Source of the DNA: Bacteroidales bacterium
GTDB lineage: Bacteria > Bacteroidota > Bacteroidia > Bacteroidales > UBA932
Direction of reading: 5' to 3'
Assembly: GCA_017631875.1 (NCBI GenBank)
Contig: JAGBSL010000069.1
Coordinates: forward strand, 1-13,102
Length of the DNA: 13,102 nucleotides
The notes beneath the pieces were generated by a model. The model searched no databases. It had not been told where the DNA came from and worked only from the letters and a program-made list of their open reading frames with translations. Both the position numbers and the translations under genes were made by a program. Positions 1 through 6,360 of the stretch are shown piece after piece (positions within the stretch are counted from its first letter, which is position 1; each line of letters begins with the position of its first letter).

Positions 1-768
1 CATCAGGCTGTACAGACATCTGCACCGGAAGAATTCATGTATAACTTCCGCCGCCCTTACAGCCTATACTTCAACCATAAGTACCAAAGGACAGGCAGAC
101 TCGGAGAAAATAATCATTTTACGATGGAAGTAATCGGTTATCACCACCATGTAGCGGCAATCACCTATATAATAAGAAATGCTTTGCACCATGGGGTCGT
201 GTCTATTCCTTATGCATATCCTCATTGCTCAGCCAATGCCGTCTTCCGTAGGGAGATGGGAAAGTTCACAGATGAAAGGATACTGCCGCCCAACCAGATA
301 TACAAACACATTAGCAGGAGGGCTGAATTCCCGGACAGCTACAAGATGAGCGAGAGCGGGGTATTCCTGCGTGAAACCGTGCTGGACATTCCGCAAGTGG
401 AAAACATGTTCGTCACTCCACGTGCATACAACTACTACATGTCAAGAAAATCCTCTGAAGAATGGGAAAAGGAACAAGCAAAAGACGGGAATGATCTAGC
501 ACCAGTCACCCTGCTTTCCATTGAGAAAGGAATAAATCTGCATGACCAGAATCAAATGCTCATCTACGAAGCAGGAAAGGCAGACTACAGAAAGATCAGT
601 GAAATTGAACTATGCACTATGTTGGACAACCTGGCCCGCACAAGATATGGCAGACATTCGGTCTACCAGCTTACCCGCCAGGAAAAGGCGCAGATTGCAG
701 AAGAACTTTACAGGACATTTCATCTTAACGAAGCCATGATCCGCCGCTGTCTGGTGTTTCCAAAATAA
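1..768 (+). CDS. REP-associated tyrosine transposase (RAYT, Y1/IS200-like), 5' end outside window
   Basis: The frame is open from base 1, so the gene begins upstream; the first internal ATG is at 37. The visible part matches the back half of a Y1 (IS200-like) transposase domain of the RAYT type: YSLYFNHKYQRTGRL corresponds to the conserved stretch after the HUH motif, and AAITYIIRNALHHGVV corresponds to the family's helix with the YIxxNPxxxGLV pattern, whose tyrosine (residue 44 counted from the ATG at 37) is the candidate nucleophile. The metal-binding HUH motif would lie upstream of the window. The last ~60 residues (RHSVYQLTRQEKAQIAEEL onward) resemble the helical DNA-binding tail fused to many Bacteroidota RAYTs. 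RAYTs are single-copy housekeeping-like transposases that process short REP palindromes rather than moving as an IS. A cluster of hairpins follows 19 bases after the stop, as expected for such a pairing. Assignment is by family recognition; activity is not shown. Confidence 0.8.
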   Translation, partial: HQAVQTSAPEEFMYNFRRPYSLYFNHKYQRTGRLGENNHFTMEVIGYHHHVAAITYIIRNALHHGVVSIPYAYPHCSANAVFRREMGKFTDERILPPNQIYKHISRRAEFPDSYKMSESGVFLRETVLDIPQVENMFVTPRAYNYYMSRKSSEEWEKEQAKDGNDLAPVTLLSIEKGINLHDQNQMLIYEAGKADYRKISEIELCTMLDNLARTRYGRHSVYQLTRQEKAQIAEELYRTFHLNEAMIRRCLVFPK

Positions 769-787
769 GACTACTCTTTTAACCCCC

Positions 788-865
788 GATATGCTTGCGC
801 ATATCACCCCGAGGGGTATTTCGGCCCTACTCGGGCCGGTCGTAAAGTTGCTAAGGCAACTTTAC
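788..865 (+). repeat. REP-like hairpin cluster, copy 1, next to the RAYT gene
   Basis: Four consecutive inverted repeats: GATATGC/GCATATC (788-794, 799-805), ACCCC/GGGGT (806-810, 813-817), CGGCCC/GGGCCG (822-827, 833-838) and GTAAAGTTGC/GCAACTTTAC (842-851, 856-865), all perfect. Positions 815-842 match the reverse complement of 7987-8014 at 27 of 28 bases, and both copies are followed by a further hairpin with a different stem sequence. This is the structure expected of a REP/REPIN-like element served by the neighbouring transposase. It could also act as a transcription terminator for that gene, though no clear T-tract follows. Confidence 0.75.
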
Positions 866-900
866 AGACATGAAATGACCGTATCACTACCCCATTGTAA

Positions 901-1011
901 CCATCGTGACACAAATCCTCGATTTGGCTTAACGATGGTATCAAAAGTCTCTCATATCAGGATAGAAACATAGCCATCGTGACAAAATACAGTCATTTTT
1001 TGTCACGATGG
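901..1011. repeat. Paired 38-bp near-palindromes, locus A (upstream of tsaE)
   Basis: Two 38-bp units (901-938 and 974-1011), each starting CCATCGTGACA and ending ACGATGG, separated by a 35-bp unrelated spacer, giving a 73-bp period. The second unit is a perfect 14-bp inverted repeat (974-987 with 998-1011, 10-base loop); the first is imperfect. The identical layout (38-35-38) recurs at 5267-5377. The right end lies 23 bp before the tsaE start codon, and the right arm supplies the TTTG of the tsaE promoter. Confidence 0.8.
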
Positions 1012-1030
1012 TTCTAAATACCTATCTTTG
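999..1030 (+). promoter_or_regulatory. tsaE promoter (Bacteroidota type)
   Basis: A TAnnTTTG -7 box (TATCTTTG, 1023-1030) and a TTTG -33 element (999-1002) are separated by 20 bases, matching the Bacteroidota sigma-70-type consensus. The -33 element is inside the arm of the palindrome at 998-1011. The start codon at 1035 is only 4 bases after the -7 box, so the transcript should start at or within a few bases of the ATG. Confidence 0.7.
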
Positions 1031-1034
1031 CAGC

Positions 1035-1466
1035 ATGAAGCATGAAGTGATAATCAGCGGGGTTGAGGACCTCGAAAGGGCTGCGGCCGAATTTCTTGAA
1101 AAGATCGGAGACAACACTCTGGTGGCGTTCTTTGCACCTATGGGTTCCGGAAAGACTACATTCACCACAGCGATATGCAAGGTCCTGGGCGTGACAGATC
1201 CTGTCGGCTCACCTACTTTCGCAATCGTGAACGAGTACATGCGCGCAGACGGAGATCCGATGTACCACTTCGACTTCTATAGGATCAACAAGCTTCAGGA
1301 AGCTATCGAAATAGGCCTTTACGACTACCTTGACAGCGGTTGTCTCTGCATCATGGAGTGGCCGGAGAACATCGAGGATCTGCTCCCTGAAGAAACGCTG
1401 AAGGTCAGCATCAAGGTAAATCCTGACCAGTCCCGCACGGTTTCATGGGAGGATCCTCAGGCGTAA
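1035..1466 (+). CDS. tsaE: tRNA threonylcarbamoyladenosine biosynthesis ATPase TsaE
   Basis: TsaE is the P-loop ATPase that works with TsaB and TsaD to place the threonylcarbamoyl group on A37 of ANN-decoding tRNAs in the cytoplasm. The 143-residue product has the family's landmarks in order: Walker A APMGSGKTT (34-42), SPTF (59-62), HFDFYR (78-83) and the acidic IMEWPE (106-111). Length is normal for the family. I chose the ATG at 1035 over the upstream in-frame ATG at 1008 because 1008 lies inside the palindrome arm and upstream of the -7 box, and the TsaE homology begins after 1035. The gene appears leaderless or nearly so. Its stop codon abuts the stop of the convergent lipoprotein gene, with no spacer and no visible terminator between them. 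Confidence 0.93.
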   Translation: MKHEVIISGVEDLERAAAEFLEKIGDNTLVAFFAPMGSGKTTFTTAICKVLGVTDPVGSPTFAIVNEYMRADGDPMYHFDFYRINKLQEAIEIGLYDYLDSGCLCIMEWPENIEDLLPEETLKVSIKVNPDQSRTVSWEDPQA

Positions 1467-2666
1467 TCAGGGTTTCCACACGGATAAGGAGGATATATAT
1501 CCGTTGAAGTTCAACTTCCTGATCTCACCATCCATCCAGACAGCCGGCTCCTCGCCTTCCAAAGAGGTCAAGCCGACATGAAGAATGCCATCCACCATGG
1601 CCAATGGAGCTGTACCCATTACCGTATATCCTTCAGGCAATGCGCATAGTTCGCCACATCGTGATATCTTAAGGTCGCCTGTCGCATAATGGGACAGCAG
1701 ACAGGAAACCCCACCATCATCTACACAGGAAGTCCACACTGTCATCCCGGTCGGGAACATGCACTCGCGCATGTCCTTACGCCATAGTCCACTGGTCAGT
1801 GCACCGTTAGTAGTTGCGAATACACCCTCTATCAATACATCATCCTCAGACGGAACAAAAGAGCATGAAGCGACTTTCACACTCAACGGAAAATCAAGCA
1901 TATACATATCAGCCCCACAAACAAGCACCGGATGCATTATTCCTGTAAGCGTCGCTATAAAACACACCTCATCATTGCAGACAGTCACATCCCAGACCTT
2001 TTTGACATCCTCCCGCACAGCAATCTGAGACACTTCTGCGTTACGATACAGATAGTATCTTTCCATATCTGAGCCGGCCACCTTCTCAGAAAAGGCAATG
2101 CCATTTTCAACAACATTCATGCTTCCTATCAGGTTTCCTTTTGCACGCTCAAACAGCAGATTGCCATTCTTTCTATATGTAAATCCCTCACCATTACGGA
2201 ATTGTCCTAAAGTATAGACTCCTGTCGAGTCCACATGCATCCCGACGATCATCTCCCGCCCCGGATAGCTGAAAAGATAACGTCCGTTCTTCTTTATGAC
2301 CGTCATGGAATCAGTCGAAAAGTCAGTATAAAGATCTCCGTCAATCATCCTGTGCATATCCGGGTCTGCACTTGTCTGATATTCCATTCCGACAGGAACC
2401 TTTAGCATAGGTACGGCATTGGCATAAACAACCAGAGAACATTTGACACTCCCTGCATCCGGATCCGACATCCAGTCATAACCTTCCGGATAATCGAATC
2501 CTGTAACATACCATGTCGTCCTCTTCGCCGCCCCCGAACCACCCGGCTTGATTTCCGCCCCGGGTCCCTTCCATATCCCCTCACTCTTCTGCGGTTCTCC
2601 TATCTCCCTCAACCCACAGGACATCACCAGAACCAGTCCCGCCACTATAGCCATGCTCCTTCTCAT
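1467..2666 (-). CDS. Putative lipoprotein of unknown function
   Basis: I do not recognise the family. From the chosen ATG at 2666 the product is 399 residues with a classic lipoprotein signal: MRRS, a hydrophobic run, and lipobox VMSC with Cys17. The mature part is rich in alternating beta-type segments with repeated aromatic and DG turns (for example AVWMDGEIRKLNFNGYISS near the end), which suggests a beta-propeller or beta-sandwich surface protein; this is inference. The frame is open further upstream to 2825, but that extension overlaps ispE in another frame and passes through an A-rich, lysine-coding tract, so it is unlikely to be translated. An in-frame ATG at 2687 would give a 24-residue signal and remains possible. 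It lies downstream of ispE on the same strand (106-base gap) and could be co-transcribed; I see no convincing promoter in the gap. Confidence 0.75.
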   Translation of the reverse strand: MRRSMAIVAGLVLVMSCGLREIGEPQKSEGIWKGPGAEIKPGGSGAAKRTTWYVTGFDYPEGYDWMSDPDAGSVKCSLVVYANAVPMLKVPVGMEYQTSADPDMHRMIDGDLYTDFSTDSMTVIKKNGRYLFSYPGREMIVGMHVDSTGVYTLGQFRNGEGFTYRKNGNLLFERAKGNLIGSMNVVENGIAFSEKVAGSDMERYYLYRNAEVSQIAVREDVKKVWDVTVCNDEVCFIATLTGIMHPVLVCGADMYMLDFPLSVKVASCSFVPSEDDVLIEGVFATTNGALTSGLWRKDMRECMFPTGMTVWTSCVDDGGVSCLLSHYATGDLKISRCGELCALPEGYTVMGTAPLAMVDGILHVGLTSLEGEEPAVWMDGEIRKLNFNGYISSLSVWKP

Positions 2667-2772
2667 CTTTTTTGCCCAAAGGAACATATAAACACAAAAA
2701 CGGCCATATCCATTCGTCACAGATACAGCCATTTCGCCACATTTTTCTTTTTCTTTAAATTTTTTCTTTTTT

Positions 2773-3687
2773 TTACTTCCCGTATATTGCAAACAGTGCC
2801 GAGCCGGATCCGGACATGCTCGCATAGACTGCCCCGCAGTCGTAAAGCGAACGCTTTATTGCGGCCAGTTCTGGATACTTAGCAAAGACAGTCTCCTCAA
2901 AATCGTTGACAAGGATTCCGTCCCATTCCTCGACAGGACGTGCCAAAGCATCTCGGAGAGACACCTCAGGCATATGAGGCCGGATACCGGCATATGCGTC
3001 CTTTGTCGACACAGCAATACCAGCCGGAGTTATCACCTGGAGGTCATAATCATCCAAACAGAGGTCATGCTCAGTCAACTGTTCTCCCCTGCCCTCTCCT
3101 ATCATAGGCCTGTTATATATGAAGAACGCACAATCACTGCCAAGACGGGATGCATAACCGGCAAGCTGCGCCTCCGACAACCCCAATTCACAAAGTTCAT
3201 TCAACATCTTCAGAGCAAACGCGGCATCAGCTGAACCTCCTCCAAGACCGGCTCCCACAGGAGAAGTCTTCTCAAGGAAAATCTTCACAGGAGGCAGCTT
3301 GAAATCCTCTGCAAGAATGAAATAGGCCTTTGCAGCAAGATCCTTAAGCGGATCCCAGTCAACACCCTCGGCACGTGCAATGGTGATCATCAGCTTTCCG
3401 TCTTCTGACATACCCTGCACCAGCTTAGGAGCGACAGAATCCTCAGTCTCGACACCGAACACACCCTCAGGCTTCATACTGCCCTGCGACGCAGGCACCG
3501 CCTGCGAACCGTACTTTGCAAAAAGGGCTGCCGAAGTGCGACTGTAATCATCTCCGACAATGATTTCCAGCGTATCGCTGATTCCGAAATATGGGACAAA
3601 AAGAGTCTCGAGATCATGAAAACCGTCCTCCCTCTTGCGAAGAATGTTCAGTCCGAGATTTATCTTGACATTTGGATTCGTTATCAT
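2773..3687 (-). CDS. ispE: 4-diphosphocytidyl-2-C-methyl-D-erythritol kinase IspE
   Basis: IspE phosphorylates CDP-ME at the 2-hydroxyl in the MEP route to isoprenoids. The 304-residue product has the GHMP-kinase layout: VKINLGLNI at the N-terminus with the expected substrate lysine (Lys8), the glycine-rich ATP loop PVGAGLGGGSADAAF (143-157), the RLGSDCAFF segment carrying the expected catalytic aspartate (Asp185), and ASMSGSGSALF near the C-terminus. It is about 20-30 residues longer than the usual family members as I remember them. The excess is between roughly residues 48 and 99 and includes a stretch encoded by a perfect 7-bp hairpin (3490-3506). It follows sufD after a 24-base gap and is probably in the sufC-sufD-ispE operon. 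IspG and IspH, later in this pathway, are Fe-S enzymes, so the pairing with suf genes makes biological sense. Confidence 0.93.
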   Translation of the reverse strand: MITNPNVKINLGLNILRKREDGFHDLETLFVPYFGISDTLEIIVGDDYSRTSAALFAKYGSQAVPASQGSMKPEGVFGVETEDSVAPKLVQGMSEDGKLMITIARAEGVDWDPLKDLAAKAYFILAEDFKLPPVKIFLEKTSPVGAGLGGGSADAAFALKMLNELCELGLSEAQLAGYASRLGSDCAFFIYNRPMIGEGRGEQLTEHDLCLDDYDLQVITPAGIAVSTKDAYAGIRPHMPEVSLRDALARPVEEWDGILVNDFEETVFAKYPELAAIKRSLYDCGAVYASMSGSGSALFAIYGK

Positions 3688-3711
3688 GGTATCTTCTGCT
3701 CAGGATGACTG

Positions 3712-4488
3712 TTAAGAGTTTCTGACAATATTACGGATAGCGTCCTCGAACTGCGCAGCGACAGCCTCACGGTCATCCTCGGGAATGTTTTCCAGGACCG
3801 GTGCAATGAAGGAGATCATCTGGAGCACCTTTGCATCCTCAAGGGATATACCGCGCGAGCGCATGTAGAACTGCTCCTCCTCATTGAGGCGTCCGATGGT
3901 CGCGCCGTGGGAACACTTCACATCGTCAGCATAAATCTCAAGCTGCGGTTTAGTATCCACTTTAGCACCGTCAGTCAGAAGGATATTGTGGTTCTCCTGG
4001 TATGCCTCTGTCCTCTGGGCATCCTGAGCAACGATGATCTTTCCGTAGAAATCTACCTTCGAAGTGCCACCTGCAATGCCCTTGAAAAGCTGACGCGAGT
4101 TGCAATGAGGAAGATCATGATGCATATCCACCGAAATCTTCACCCTCTCCTGCGAACCGCACACATAAGCACCATAAATGTTGGCTTCAGCTCCTTCTCC
4201 TGCCAGTCTTACGTCCAGCTTCACATCGCAGCTCACCCCCGGCATCACCAGAAGCACCATGTCAATACACGCGTCCCTTTCCACCACGATATGCTGTGGA
4301 GAATTTAAATCTCCATACTGCATTTGAGTTGGGGTGATTGATTGTGGAGACGACATGCCACCCCCGGCCAGGGGGTGGGTAAGCACCGAAGGTGCGGGTC
4401 GGGGGTCGTCGGAACAACAATCACCCCAACTTCCGATCATGTATAGTTTATACAGACGTTCTCCCCTATTGACTTTAATCTCTTCCAT
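3712..4488 (-). CDS. sufD: Fe-S cluster assembly protein SufD, short form with an in-frame palindromic insertion
   Basis: SufD pairs with SufB in the SufBC2D scaffold. The 258-residue product has the SufB/SufD beta-helix core and the family C-terminal signature: KPQLEIYADDVKCSHGATIG followed by LNEEEQFYMRSRGISLEDA. It is much shorter than the ~430-450 residues usual for SufD; the missing part is the N-terminal helical region. There is no room upstream, since sufC ends 3 bases before the ATG at 4488. Residues 20-54 (SWGDCCSDDPRPAPS onward) are encoded by the 103-bp palindromic element at 4328-4430 and have no counterpart in SufD that I recognise; they are rich in Pro, Ser and Gly. Flanking residues (RLYKLYMIG before, VVERDACIDMVLLVMPG after) look like normal protein. 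The frame stays open, so the gene may still be functional, with the insert forming a loop. Confidence 0.85.
   Translation of the reverse strand: MEEIKVNRGERLYKLYMIGSWGDCCSDDPRPAPSVLTHPLAGGGMSSPQSITPTQMQYGDLNSPQHIVVERDACIDMVLLVMPGVSCDVKLDVRLAGEGAEANIYGAYVCGSQERVKISVDMHHDLPHCNSRQLFKGIAGGTSKVDFYGKIIVAQDAQRTEAYQENHNILLTDGAKVDTKPQLEIYADDVKCSHGATIGRLNEEEQFYMRSRGISLEDAKVLQMISFIAPVLENIPEDDREAVAAQFEDAIRNIVRNS
4328..4430. repeat. Palindromic element inserted in frame within sufD
   Basis: Outer arms GTTGGGGTGATTG (4328-4340) and its exact reverse complement (4418-4430), with further pairing of GACGAC (4349-4354) to GTCGTC (4405-4410). Inside are two perfect hairpins: CCACCCCC/GGGGGTGG (4358-4365, 4371-4378) and GCACC/GGTGC around a GAA loop (4383-4395). 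The same architecture, including the GAA-loop hairpin and the C-rich/G-rich hairpin, occurs at 6244-6352 with different outer arms. The whole folds as a stem with two side hairpins. Confidence 0.85.
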
Positions 4489-4491
4489 ACT

Positions 4492-5241
4492 CTACAGATT
4501 ATCGTAACCCTTCTCTTCGATTTCAGCCACCAGCTCCTTGCCAGCAGTCTTCACGATCTTACCGTCCTTGAGCACATGTACCACATCAGGCACGATGTAA
4601 TCAAGAAGTCTCTGATAGTGAGTGATCACGATAGCCGCCTTCTCAGGAGTATGGAGGGCGTTCACACCGTTCGCCACGATGCGGAGTGCATCAACATCAA
4701 GTCCGCTGTCAGTCTCATCAAGGATTGCAAGAGTCGGATCAAGCATCGCCATCTGGAAGATCTCGTTACGCTTCTTCTCTCCGCCAGAGAATCCCACGTT
4801 CACCTCACGCTTTGCAAACTCCGGCTTCATCTGCACGAATGCCATCTTCTCTCGCATCAGCTTCAGGAAGTCTCCCGCCTTGAGAGGCTCAAGACCCTTG
4901 CCTGTGCGGTGCGCATTCACAGCAGTCTTCATGAAGTTAGTGATCGTCACACCCGGGATCTCCACAGGGTACTGGAACGACAGGAAGATGCCTGCCCATG
5001 CACGCTCCTCAGGAGACATCGCCAGAAGGTCCTGTCCGAGAAACTCGATGCTGCCCGCAGTCACGGTGAACTGCGGCTTTCCTGCGAGCACAGCAGAAAG
5101 CGTACTCTTTCCTGCACCGTTCGGTCCCATCACCGCATGTATCTCACCCTTGCGGATCACCAGATCCACTCCCTTCAGGATTTCCTTATCCTCAACACTG
5201 GCCCTCAGGCCCTCAATCTTCAAAAGTATATCGTTTGCCAT
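4492..5241 (-). CDS. sufC: Fe-S cluster assembly ATPase SufC
   Basis: SufC is the ABC-type ATPase that drives conformational change of the SufB-SufD scaffold in the cytoplasm. The 249-residue product is full length for the family: Walker A GPNGAGKS (39-46), Q-loop Gln90 in [14 protein letters not shown] signature FSGGEKKR (151-158), Walker B LAILDE followed by [10 protein letters not shown] (171-186) and the H-loop histidine (His208 in VITHYQ). The TDSGLD variant is typical of SufC rather than transporter ATPases. sufD follows after 3 bases, so the two are translationally close. The start codon at 5241 lies 25 bp from the end of the second palindrome pair (5267-5377), the same arrangement as at tsaE. 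Confidence 0.97.
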   Translation of the reverse strand: MANDILLKIEGLRASVEDKEILKGVDLVIRKGEIHAVMGPNGAGKSTLSAVLAGKPQFTVTAGSIEFLGQDLLAMSPEERAWAGIFLSFQYPVEIPGVTITNFMKTAVNAHRTGKGLEPLKAGDFLKLMREKMAFVQMKPEFAKREVNVGFSGGEKKRNEIFQMAMLDPTLAILDETDSGLDVDALRIVANGVNALHTPEKAAIVITHYQRLLDYIVPDVVHVLKDGKIVKTAGKELVAEIEEKGYDNL

Positions 5242-5266
5242 ATAGCTATATTTTATCCAAATCTTA

Positions 5267-5377
5267 CCATCGTTACAAAATTTCGCATTTTTGTGATACG
5301 ATGGCCTATAAATCCAGCGTTTTTATTCAAAATAACCCACCATCGTTACACGATTTCGCGTTTTTGTGACACGATGG
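5267..5377. repeat. Paired 38-bp near-palindromes, locus B (upstream of sufC)
   Basis: Two 38-bp units (5267-5304 and 5340-5377), each starting CCATCGTTACA and ending ACGATGG, separated by a 35-bp spacer. The units agree with each other at about 34 of 38 positions. Size, period (73 bp) and end sequences match 901-1011 exactly in layout, while the spacers are unrelated. One end is 25 bp from the sufC start codon; the other end is 24 bp from the end of pnuC. Confidence 0.8.
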
Positions 5378-5401
5378 GCTGATTCTAGTCCGGAAGACGA
5401 C

Positions 5402-6055
5402 TTATGCATTCTTCCTGTAAAGTTTGTACCATGTGAACAGCGACCAGATGCCGTTAATCAGGTATAGGCAACTGACTATCGGCATGAAGACCAGGCCGGC
5501 CTTCAGGTACAATGTCAGGTTGGCCACGTTCACGAAAAGCCATGCTATCCAGCAGTCCCACTTCTTAAGTGCGGACAAAGTCTGGGCCGTCAGGATCAGC
5601 ACGGTCACGCAGCAGTCAAGGTACGGCAGAGGGTTGGCTGGGAAATACCCCACGAACCACTTTGTGCCCATCATGCTCATCAGCCAGCCCCAAACAAGAG
5701 CCAGTACAAGTACCAGTGCCACGATACCGCCACGCTGCGGCCATGACAGCATCGACACTTTCAAGTCACCGCTGCCGGAAGCGCTCTCCTCTCCTTTACG
5801 AGGATGGCTCCAGCGGTACTGTCCCAATATGTTTATGCCTAGCGATATAGGCTGGAGAATCAGGTTGGCATACAGGTTCTTCTGCCAGAACATGAAGAAC
5901 AGCAATGCAGTATAAATATAACCTACATAGAAGTTATACTTGCTGTTTCGTCCCGCCAGAAAAACGGTAGTCAGACCGAACACTGCCGACAGCAGATCTA
6001 TCAGCAGCACCGGCCTTCCGCCCATCTCAAACAGTATGACATTCCAAAACTCCAT
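5402..6055 (-). CDS. pnuC: PnuC-family nicotinamide riboside (or related vitamin) transporter
   Basis: PnuC proteins are inner-membrane facilitators of the SWEET-like fold that take up nicotinamide riboside, and related members carry thiamine or riboflavin. The 217-residue product has about seven hydrophobic segments and PnuC landmarks: ILGQYRWSHP in the middle (family pattern Q-x-YGWxxW), and a C-terminal SALKKWDCWIAWLFVNVANLTLYLKAG matching the family's LxxKKxxxxWxxWxxxNxxxxxLY region. A polar loop (residues ~84-97) separates the halves. Substrate is not decidable from this: I saw no TPP, NAD or FMN riboswitch upstream, and no kinase gene adjacent. It sits between sufB and sufC on the same strand, which is not a usual partner arrangement. 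The ATG at 6055 has a weak GGAAA eight bases upstream. Confidence 0.85.
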   Translation of the reverse strand: MEFWNVILFEMGGRPVLLIDLLSAVFGLTTVFLAGRNSKYNFYVGYIYTALLFFMFWQKNLYANLILQPISLGINILGQYRWSHPRKGEESASGSGDLKVSMLSWPQRGGIVALVLVLALVWGWLMSMMGTKWFVGYFPANPLPYLDCCVTVLILTAQTLSALKKWDCWIAWLFVNVANLTLYLKAGLVFMPIVSCLYLINGIWSLFTWYKLYRKNA

Positions 6056-6360
6056 TTACATTTCCAATAATTAAAACATCGCACCCACGCAACACCCTAT
6101 CTATCAAACAATTAAGCATATATCCTGCATGGCGCAGAAGGCAGGATACCCACCTAACAACCTCACAGACAACACCTTACACATCCTCACCCTCTCCCGC
6201 GTTTAACCCTACACATGGTTCTGATGCGTTCAAACACCTTGTAGGTCGGTGAGGTCGGGGTGTGGGGACCGTGCTACCCCTCTGGCCGCAGAGGGAGGGG
6301 CCCGCGCCGAAGGCGTGGGAGGGATTGTCCCCACACCCCGATCTCACCGACCGCCTTATA
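6056..6360 (-). other. Non-coding gap between sufB and pnuC
   Basis: 305 bases without a supported gene. It holds the large palindromic element at 6244-6352 directly after sufB, and a smaller hairpin TATCCTGC/GCAGGATA (6121-6128, 6141-6148, 12-base loop) in the middle. I find no TAnnTTTG promoter of good quality for pnuC and no riboswitch signature. The open frame on the plus strand here is a translation of the palindrome and antisense sufB. Confidence 0.7.
6244..6352. repeat. Palindromic element, second copy of the sufD-insert family
   Basis: Outer arms of 26 bp (6244-6269 and 6327-6352) pair at 25 positions, with the remaining one a G-T pair. Inside are CCCTCTG/CAGAGGG (6278-6284, 6289-6295) and an 8-bp hairpin with a GAA loop (6301-6308, 6312-6319; one G-T pair). 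The inner part aligns with the element in sufD (shared GCCGAAGG-type hairpin and C-rich/GGCC/G-rich hairpin) while the outer arms differ. It ends 8 bases from the sufB stop codon and may act as a transcript-stabilising or terminating structure there. Confidence 0.85.

Noticed and set aside
901..1011. Repeat-spacer-repeat of 38-35-38 bp as a small CRISPR array (also at 5267-5377)
   Set aside because: Only two units per locus, units differ from one another, each is a near-complete palindrome, both loci sit just before housekeeping genes, and no cas genes are near.
1481..1515. Inverted repeats near the tsaE/lipoprotein junction as terminators
   Set aside because: They are short, lie in the lipoprotein coding region and have no T-tract.
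2667..2825. Longer start of the unknown lipoprotein, overlapping ispE
   Set aside because: It would bury the lipoprotein signal behind 53 residues including a lysine run from an A-rich tract.
4576..5382. Long open frames on the plus strand opposite sufC
   Set aside because: Antisense shadows of a highly conserved gene; the products are His/Arg/Ser-rich and match no family.
6056..6243. Riboswitch upstream of pnuC
   Set aside because: No conserved TPP, FMN, NAD or preQ1 core could be found on the minus strand; only one simple hairpin is present.
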